From NCBI GenBank assembly GCA_030062745.1, contig CP099846.1, forward strand, positions 26,247,201-26,311,200: DNA of 64,000 nucleotides, given 5' to 3'. This document shows, piece by piece, positions 56,187 to 64,000 of the stretch. Position 1 is the stretch's first letter, and every line of letters starts with the position of its first letter. The DNA is from Capitulum mitella. Taxonomy: Eukaryota > Arthropoda > Thecostraca > Pollicipedomorpha > Pollicipedidae. A program made the position numbers and the translations under genes. Below the pieces are notes generated by a model that searched no databases, was not told the origin of the DNA, and saw only the letters and a program-made list of their open reading frames with translations.

Positions 56187-56484
56187 AATGTTCAGGTCGC
56201 AAATTTTCCATGCATTGCGTTAAATTCGGCATTCTGACCCATGGCATAACGTAACTAACTATAGAAAAGAATGCATTTATCACACGGTTTAATTTTACCA
56301 CACGGATGCACGTATGGTAAAATGCATAACAAATCAAGACGTCCACAGGTCACAGGTGTAATTTTTGTTTAAGTTTTATGCCGGTGTAAGTACTTGTTAA
56401 ACAGTATTGGTTTTTGGTTGGTTTTAAGGCTTCCTTCTTATGTGTCTACCACGTAGTTACCATCGTTTGTCCATTCAGAATGTC

Positions 56485-56490
56485 AATAAA
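56485..56490 (+). promoter_or_regulatory. Candidate polyadenylation signal
   Basis: AATAAA located about 300 bases after the stop codon at 56184-56186, a usual position for the 3' UTR end of that gene. Confidence 0.45.
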
Positions 56491-58158
56491 TCCAAAAAAA
56501 ATTGTCAGGGTCAATATCTGCCGCTTAAGCACGTAACAAATGGGTGGTCTAATGCGAGGCATTCATTTACGGAAATCTAATGTAACAATTGCTAAGCCTT
56601 TCTGCTAAAAGTATTATTAGATTTTAAATCTAACGGCTGTTACCCTTAACGGATCATTCGATCGTTTCCTGCGTTAGTCTCCGATGTTTTAGGCTGCCGC
56701 AACGTAAATGTAACACTATGGACGTCACCGTGCAAAAGTCCGGGTAGATTTTGCTGCCCATAAAAAAAACTGCTTAGGAATAGCAAAAAATAAGCAAAGC
56801 ATTGTGTTGACAACCTAACATTAATCTTTCCGAGGTTCGTAGTAAAAATAAGTTTTTCACATTTTCACATTTCACATAAAGTGTCGACTTGTACATAACT
56901 TTCACATACGTTTGTGTAATTTTCCTGTGTTCACAGCAATCTTTAAACGTTTTTGTCAAGGCCATGATCAAAAGCCAAGCGCACGATATACGGGCCGAAT
57001 GTTTTTGGATTTTTCTATATACTCAAACACCGTCTTCCCCAAGTTGTGTTGGAACATCTTGTAGGCTGTTAACTGCATGTCTGCTTTTCCCCAGGAGCGA
57101 TGACAGAACCATCAAAACTCCTCGGCGGTATAATGAGCTCGTCTAAAGCTTCTCCATTTCTCTTTGTGAACTAATACTACTCTGTCGAGGAAGCTGAGTC
57201 TCTTTCTGCAGCCTTGTCGTCTGACGTAAGGGTGCATAGGTCAGAGAAACATAGTGGGCAATTCTAAACTCCTTTGAAACCCCTGCAGATTTTCAGACAT
57301 GATGACAGTACAGGGACGTCGGAGACGGTCCTCTGCAACATTTGCGGCGACCGAGGACGCACAAAGCATCGAGCGTATCAGCATCAAACACCACCCAGTC
57401 GAAAACTTTTATCAGCGAAAGTAATGGTTGCGGCTGATAATCAGTCCCGGACGTCATCGTGGCATTGACGTAAAGTTAAAATTCCTGGAACATTTTTTTC
57501 CGCTCCGATCGCGACTTACGCGAGTCATTGCAATCGGTCAAAGCCCGTATGCTGCAGACCATTTGCGCAGCGCCCAGAATCCGTAGACGTCACCATTTTA
57601 ACCTAACCTCTGGTGGAATTAATGCTATCATTTCCCGGCCCGCTCACGACTGTTGCAAGTCCCCACGACCGCCGCATGTGAAAACACCTGCATGGAAGAC
57701 TCAACGGTCGTGATGAAGTCGAAACACGGCACCGGGTAATTTGTCTTAACGTCAAGGTCACGCTGTGATCTGTACCGCGCCAGGCCCTCGCGTCATGTTT
57801 TTCTGCACGCAGGGTTTCACACATGGCGGTCACGGCAACTCGCAAAAGTCGAAACCAGGGCGAAAACGGTACTTGTTTTTTTATCGAGTTTAAGGTTAAA
57901 CGAACATGTCTGCCAGGTCAGAACCATTCCGTAAATACTTTCTGGAACGCGAACACTCAGCACGTCGGAGCGAGAGATGTGACGATTCCCAGAAATTGTG
58001 ATCAGGGAAAAAACGGTTCAGGATACCTCGACTTAAGGTCAGGGCCACACCGTGATCTGGAGGGAATTCTGATCTTCCCCAGCGCTTGGCATTCCCCATC
58101 AGGGATGCCGATTTCTGTGAATGCCTGGGGGACCGAGCCCAGAGCCCGGCAACCTAAC

Positions 58159-58322
58159 CATGGGCGCAGCCAAGCAGGGCCCGAGGGGCCCGGCCCTCCA
58201 CTTAGGCCCGCATTTTTTGTGAAACCATTGCACATTGTCTTACCGGCAGGCGGTTTTCGTATGATTTCAGTTCACTCTAAGTTCCCCCACCCCCCTTTAA
58301 TGAAATCCTGGCTGCGCCCCTG
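58159..58322. mobile_element. hAT-style MITE (164 bp) with perfect 8-bp TSD
   Basis: Starts CATGGGCGCAGCCAAGC and ends CCTGGCTGCGCCCCTG, flanked by AACCTAAC at 58151-58158 and 58323-58330. The inverted ends pair around GGCGCAGCCA. Confidence 0.85.
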
Positions 58323-59194
58323 AACCTAACCTCTCCTGGATTTCTTGACGGATTTAACCCACTTATTTTGACTATCAGAGATTTGTAAGTTGTTTGCTAC
58401 CATTTATCAAATTAAAAATTGCATTTATCCCCATGTATACAGGTATATACACAAACAGAAGATCAAAGGTAGAGATACTGCTTTATTCCTGGTTCTTTAC
58501 TTTCTGCCTATCTCTTATCTGTTCCAGTCGTTCTTTTGGTTATTATTACTCACCTCCCTTTAAGACTAGCAGGAAATATTGGGTGGGCCTAAACGCGTGG
58601 GCTCAAATCAACATTGGGTGGACCAGGACCCCCTCAAAAGAATACAAATCGATATCCCTGTTGTCCATGCAAAGAACCGTCCAGGATAATTAGGTTTTAG
58701 ATCCTGCAACGAATTACAGGCCCACCTCAAAGCTTGGTTTTGACAGGACCCTTCCATTGAGTGGTGTTTTGATACTGGTACGTGATCAGTGTCTTTCGGA
58801 CTTTTTTACCCCCGCATGCGTCACCGAAAATATCGCTGACTTCGCGGAGGCATGAAAATATGCGTCGTCGCAAACTCATCATGCTTTGCAATTCAAAAGG
58901 AACGTATGACGCGACGAGGGCCCGTGAACAGTACATGGCTGGTTGCCATATTTGGGCATAACTCTTCTTTCACTCACCCTCATGGACGTGCTGCCTAGAT
59001 CCGCAAATTCTCCACCGTCTACCGCCGAGAAGATATCCTATGTTTCCGTTTGGTGGGATTTTCGGGTGTTTTTCAGACAGAACGTTCAAAGTTCATATAG
59101 ACTAAGACTTAGTTTCTCCTCGTCTGAGCAATACTTATTTGCTCTTCGGAGATTCTCCTCATTACCCGCATTCCCCACGGGTCACTGCGAGTTT

Positions 59195-59465
59195 CCAAGT
59201 CCCCCAGCCAGTTGCCAAGTTCAGTGTCCCTCCTATCGCTGGCCAGTTCTCAAATTCAGCGACCTTCCTACTGGCAATCAGTTTCCAAGTTCAGCGCCCC
59301 TCCTATCGCTGGCCAGTTTCCAAGTTCAGTACCCCTCCTACTGTCAACCAGTTTCCAAGTTCAGCGCCCCTCCTATCGCTGGCCAGTTTCCAAGTTCAGT
59401 ACCCCTCCTACTGTCAACCAGTTTCCAAGTTCAGCGCCTCTCTTGCCGTTGGCCAGTTCCCAAGT
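59195..59465. repeat. 35-bp minisatellite
   Basis: Units containing CCAAGTTCAGCGCCCCTCCT then ATCGCTGGCCAGTTT alternate with ACTGTCAACCAGTTT variants, so a 70-bp higher-order unit is visible. About eight units. Open frames over it are repeat artefacts. Confidence 0.9.
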
Positions 59466-59487
59466 TTCGCGCTCCTCCAGCCGTAAC

Positions 59488-59726
59488 ATGAAGGCGCACA
59501 CCGTTCTGACCGTGCCAGTCACTCTCGTCGGAATAGCGACTCTTCTTGACAGTTCCGAGTGGCTGTTTTCAACAATGCCGAGTGATTATTCCCGACAAGG
59601 TCGAGCAGAGCCGGACGAGGAGGACCTTGAGTTCCGACGCAAGCGTCAGAATTTCTTCGACGGAAGTGTTCACATTCGCTGCGGATGGCAGAACAGCGGC
59701 GCTCCATGGCACAGCAAGTCACCCAT
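59488..59726 (+). CDS. Possible first exon of a secreted precursor
   Basis: ATG at 59488 opens a frame of 79 codons plus two bases to a GTATGT donor at 59727. Residues 1-21 (MKAHTVLTVPVTLVGIATLL) look like a signal peptide. They are followed by an acidic segment (PDEEDLEF), a tetrabasic RRKR, and then QNFFDGS with one Cys and two Trp in the remaining 24 residues. RRKR is a furin/prohormone-convertase type site, so a processed peptide is conceivable. No downstream exon was found, no homologue is recognised, and the frame starts about 20 bases after a minisatellite. It could be a chance frame. Confidence 0.3.
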
Positions 59727-61514
59727 GTATGTTTGCTGTTAAGAGGGAGTCAGTCCTCGGCGACAAAGGCGGCAATGAGCGGCCGTCCAGTACGAAGGAT
59801 ATGTTCAGCGGTAGTTTCGGTCCCACCAGCAAGACGACACGTCGCGGCCTATTTTTCAACCACGTTCGAACAGATCGGTAATCATCTCCCAAGTTCCTAT
59901 GCACGTCGTAAATCCGGCACGAAACGCGCAGATCGCCGCGTCCTTCCTCGCGTGGATGTTTTGCGTGCCTGACGAGCACAAACCAGTTGAATACCTGTCA
60001 CGCACTGCAATACCGTCTCGCAGAGGCCGGACCCAAAGGCGAGTCGAAAGTCAAGTCGTCAACGCAGCTATGCCAGAGAACAAGTATCGTTCCGCTGGAC
60101 AGAGCGGCGGTCCCCGTGTGAAGGGTACTGTCCCGTCTCGACGCGGACGTAGCTTCCCCGCCCCGGCTCGGTCTGCCACTTGCCGGCGGCGCTCCGAATC
60201 TCCGACATCCCTCGTGGCAATCTCCGACATCCGCCCGCGGCCTCCCTCCGACAAAACACCGGCTCATGGCACGAGTTCATTATCACAAACGACATACCGG
60301 CGGCGGCGGGCGCCTGGCGGGCGCCTGGCGGGCGCCGTCCGCGCGGAGCAGGGTGCCGGCCGTTCGGCCCGGCCGACCGTCGCCGAGCCGGCCGGCCGGC
60401 CGCGGCCGTGGCGCATTGCACAGAAGAGACGGTTCGGCGGGCGGCTCACGACCCGGTCCGGTCACGGACGCCCCGACGGGAGGCCGCCGCGAGCGGGCGT
60501 GACGGCGCGCGGCGTTGTGACGTGCGTGTGACGCGACGCGCGAGCCTCTGACGACGTGTGACGCCCGGCGACGCTTGGCACGGGTAACTATGGCGGGCGT
60601 GACGCGGTTCGCAGCCGGTCTATGGCGGCCTACGGCGCGGCTATGGCAAGGCGTGACGCGCTCCTATGGCGGCGTGTGACGCGGTCCGCAGAGACAAGCG
60701 TGCCGGGAAATGACATCTCCACAGCCGCGACGGGATCGAGCGCGGGCAAACACCGAGAGCGCGCGCGGTTACACCGTCGACTGAAGCGCAGCGGAAGAGG
60801 TACGGCGCTCGAGTTGTGACACGGAAAAAGCGCGGGTGGACCCTGCCGGGTCGCCCGATGCAGCGCGGGAGGGTGCCTGCCGACCGCACCCCGCGAGCGC
60901 ACCCAACCGCGGCCGGCACCCGGTCTCCTCGCGGAGCGCCGGCGACTCCGGCGCTCCGCCCCTGCGGGCCCTACAGGCGAACGAACGACGACGAACGACG
61001 ACACGACAACACTGAGCGGCACGGCCGCCCGGCGCCAGCGGCACGAACCACTGCCACCCGGCGGCCGGCGACACCTAACATCGAGAGACGGCCGCCGGCG
61101 TCGCACGGCGCACGTCAACGACGACTCGGACGCGGCGGTCAACCAAGCACAGCATCTTGTGACACGATGAGTAGTAAATAGTAAAATAGATTCGAGATTA
61201 ACAACGAACGCGATTCACCGGCGAGGCTCGCGCCCACTACGGCGCCGCGTTCCATGGCACGCTAAACGGCGCGACGCCCGGCCACCCAGACAACAGCTCT
61301 TTGTACCAGGCTAACATCCATCGTTCAGGCTTCTCGTTGGTCAATAAACAGCTCGATAAACGACTACAAGTCAACAACGAACACCGAGCGGGCGCCGACT
61401 GCGAGCAGCCGCTAAAACAACCGAAATAAATACGCGCAGGACGAGAGTGAGCCCTCGTGCCGTGCCGACGCGTGACTAGTGCCTGCGGGAGGCTCGCAGC
61501 GCGCGCCGGCGCCG
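59727..61514. other. GC-rich stretch downstream of INPP5A
   Basis: Very GC- and CpG-rich from about 60080 to 61150, with open frames in nearly every phase as expected for such composition. It includes repeated GACGCG(C/G)-type words around 60500-60700. It follows the stop of the INPP5A-like gene and may be 3' UTR or a CpG island. No gene supported. Confidence 0.4.
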
Positions 61515-63988
61515 CTACATCAGACCGCACTGGCAGCAGCGGCGGGGCGCCGGCCGCGCGCCGCGCTCCTCGCCCATTTGTACTCTGTCCTTGCCCGGGG
61601 CGGCGGCCGGCACGGCGACAGGCGCGACGCCCGCCGCCGCCGCCCCGTTGGCCAGCGGCGCGCCGGCGCCGGCCGCCTCCTCCGCCGGCTCGTCCACCTC
61701 TTCGAACCAGTCCTCGTCCGAGGAGCTGTGGTGCGACTGCAGCCGCTCGTGCAGCTCGAGCCGCAGCCGGCTCTGCTTGTGACGCAGCGGCGGCGGCGGC
61801 GGCGGCTCGTCGCCCAGCGAGCAAACGCGGCGCCGGCCGGGCTCGCCGCCGGCGGCCGGCTCCGGCTGCGGCGGCAGCGACACGGCCTTCTCGGCGGCCG
61901 GCAGCGCGCGCCGCGCCGCCGCCGGCCGCTCGTACGGCACGTACGGCGGGCACGGCCGGTCCGGCGTGCAGCACGCGGGCCGCGCGTTCGGCCGCAGCCG
62001 CAGCCGCAGCAGCACCGGCTGAAACGCACGGTCCGCGCACGGTCAGCACGGGAGGCGGCTGTCGGCGCAAGACTTCAGGGAGTTCGACATACTCGTCTGG
62101 GTTGACGCATTGAGGCGAGGCGTAATAGCACGTAGACAGGACAAAGCGTTGGGATACGAGACGCAGGAGCACCTGACAACGGTGAGGGAGCCCAGTCAAT
62201 CGAGCAGCTATGTTTACACTGTTGCTTGCGTGACATCTCACAACTACCATGCAGTTTTTACTTCCAGAATAAATAGGTACATACGGCACGCTCCCGTCCT
62301 CGCTGAAAACACATAACATGCAGATGTACCCATACGTTCAAGCACATCCCTGATCCATCCCAGCGAACGCTGAGGACTGAGCTGGGCTTTAGATATGGAC
62401 TACGAACGACTGTAAAACTATCCACTGTCAAGAAACAGACAATGGAGTTACCTAAAAAAAAATCAATGATAACGCCCGTCCCAGCCAGCCACGAAGACCA
62501 CGTGGCACTATAATATCCGAAGGAAAAACTCCACAACATTTCCTGGAAAGGCGTACTTGTGTCTGACGTGCGCACGGTGATATTAACGACGAGGACTTTA
62601 ACCCGCTGAGCGATGTATTTCGAAGTTTTGTCTGAAACGTGTTGCAACATGTTGTGCGGCAAGCGCGAATAACCACCTGACGGTAGAGCAGTGAAAAACT
62701 AGGCCATGAATTACAAGCACTGACCGGGCGCCCTTTTTGAGGCCTGTGTACGTCAGTCGACAAAAGCACAAATAACACCACGGCCGCATCAGCAGCGGAA
62801 AATGACGCGCTGAGCGACCACGAACAGCGAAAGCAGGAGGAACAGCAAACCTACGAAAAGGATGTGCAACGTTACTTAAAAAAGACAAAAAACTACTTAA
62901 AAGGTAGGACGGAAAAACGTGTTCGCGGCCGTAGCGCGCATCAAGCAGACGTGGCAACGTGCGAAGTACGGCACGCCTGAGGACACTCCGCTACACACAG
63001 CAGGCGTGAGAGGGTGGGAGGCGGCCGGCCGCCTACAAAAGGCTCCACGATGCGACGACACAACCAATCTAGCACGACGGGAAAAAGTGGCAGTCAGCGC
63101 CGGACGGCGCCGCAGCACTAGCGCTACACTGAAAGCGGCCAGCCGGCGTACCTTTCCATCACTTCAGGTTGAAAGCCAGATAAACGGGCTGCGGGCGCAG
63201 CGAAGGCGGTTACGGTCGGCACGCGGCCGGACATCGCCTGCCCCGGTCCGGGCAGCGAGGCACAGGGCGACAATGCTGAGCTCGCGAGGACAGGCCACAC
63301 GACACACCGCCACCGGGTCACGGACACTGCACAGAGAGTTATGTACAGGGCTATCGTGTAAGGGCATGGGAGGAGTGTGTTCCCACAGCGAACGGGGGCG
63401 CAGCAGGGTCTGTTGGCGGTGACACCTGGATGTCTTCCAGCCGAGCTCGGTGATGTCTGCTTCGGTTGGGCGAGCAACCAGGGTCTGGATTACTGGACTA
63501 CACACACAATACACCCAAAAGTGACATGAAACCAGTATAGCTGCATAGTTTCACTAGCATGGCCTTGACGATCATTGTTATCGGCAAAATGGTTGCGCAG
63601 GACATCCACAATCAGGATTTCTGTGGAACATTTTCAGAAGCATTGCAAATTACTGGACTTCGTTTATTACAAACCCAACCCTTCCACAACATCAGCATCC
63701 CACCAAACAGCCAAGCTGCAAGGGTTACACCATCAACGGAGCCATCTCCCAGCAATGCAGATACCTATCGCCACTCCTTCACCACGCAGCACGGTCCCAA
63801 TTCACAAGCCCGTCAGGCCGACATTCTGAGCCGTGCGACAGTTTCCCCGTCAAATGCACGCTACACAGTCACCACCGCCACCGCCGCCACCACCACCAGA
63901 GGGCGACGCGAGCCCGGCAGCTCACCTTGTGGTCTCCCATGCAGCGGTCCCTGCCCACCATGCCGTAGGTGACGTCCGACGGGTCCTC
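61515..63988 (-). CDS. INPP5A: Type I inositol 1,4,5-trisphosphate 5-phosphatase, C-terminal exons
   Basis: Two minus-strand exons: 63988-63926 (21 codons, acceptor CCCTCCCCAG, donor AAG|GTGAGC) and 62018-61515 (168 codons with TAG, acceptor GTGCGTTTCAG). The join reads DVTYGMVGRDRCMGDHKPVL, matching the end of the 5-phosphatase catalytic domain, where type I enzymes have VCMGDHKPVF. The H-K-P of DHKPV belongs to the conserved final active-site block. Type I enzymes hydrolyse Ins(1,4,5)P3 and end calcium signalling at membranes. After the domain comes an extension of about 150 residues, Pro/Ala-rich, with an acidic patch SSSDEDWFEEVDEP. It ends RRCCQCGLM. The CGLM box fits a CaaX farnesylation signal (X = Met), with neighbouring cysteines that could be palmitoylated; the known human protein also ends in a CaaX box but is much shorter. 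The rest of the gene lies beyond the right edge. Confidence 0.82.
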
Positions 63989-64000
63989 CTGGGGAGGGGC

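Larger units (their letters stand above)
56187..59487. other. Intergenic stretch, no supported gene
   Basis: Holds the candidate 3' UTR, a short open frame at 57301-57423 (42 codons, see rejected items), a hAT-style MITE (58159-58322) and a minisatellite (59195-59465). I recognise nothing else. Confidence 0.4.

Noticed and set aside
57301..57423. 42-codon plus-strand frame starting MMTVQGRRRR after acceptor-like CCCCTGCAG
   Set aside because: Too short to judge; no partner exons found. The same bases read CNICGD in another frame, so chance is likely.
60264..61142. Many overlapping frames on both strands
   Set aside because: Expected from very high GC content; no domain, start context or splice evidence.

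Overview
The window is eukaryotic and animal. Coding regions are split by GT-AG introns, and intronic and intergenic DNA is packed with microsatellites, minisatellites and short DNA transposons. Two CLIP-domain trypsin-like protease genes, a protein type typical of arthropod haemolymph, point to an arthropod. A crustacean such as a barnacle is my guess, and nothing here proves it. I recognised no tRNA, rRNA, CRISPR array, prokaryotic operon or origin. I assembled gene models by joining exons whose splice phases fit; every protein-level statement depends on those joins.

Layout, left to right. (1) 903-11120, minus: a MINDY4-type (FAM188B) K48-linkage deubiquitinase in six exons, running off the left edge; two diverged copies of a ~0.7 kb repeat flank its last visible exons. 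(2) 15268-19120, plus: a six-exon, 173-residue, single-Ig-domain membrane protein that I cannot name; an unusual foldback-like repeat lies in its fourth intron. (3) 23186-29770 and 35486-48347, both minus: two complete CLIP-domain serine proteases in tandem. Intron phases match at every comparable position and lengths of the catalytic exons are nearly identical, so they are ancient duplicates. Both keep the His-Asp-Ser triad. Each has a long low-complexity linker between CLIP and catalytic domains. (4) 50.8-54.1 kb: a decayed Penelope-like retroelement and an internally deleted pogo/Tigger-like DNA transposon with intact ends. (5) 55480-56186, plus: the 3' end of an unrecognised protein-coding gene with an AATAAA downstream. 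(6) 59488-59726, plus: a possible first exon of a secreted precursor. (7) 61515-63988, minus: the last two exons of a type I inositol 1,4,5-trisphosphate 5-phosphatase (INPP5A) with a long C-terminal extension ending in a CaaX-like box.

Mobile DNA: two TTAA-flanked piggyBac-style elements of ~1.2 kb in opposite orientation; four short hAT-style elements with perfect 8-bp target duplications; one diverged hAT-like element and relatives; a 5'-truncated LINE tail; the Penelope and pogo relics.

How the genes relate: only the two proteases form an obvious functional set (zymogens of an extracellular proteolytic cascade). MINDY4 and INPP5A are unrelated intracellular enzymes. In two unrelated genes the start codon is the last three bases of exon 1, directly before the splice donor.
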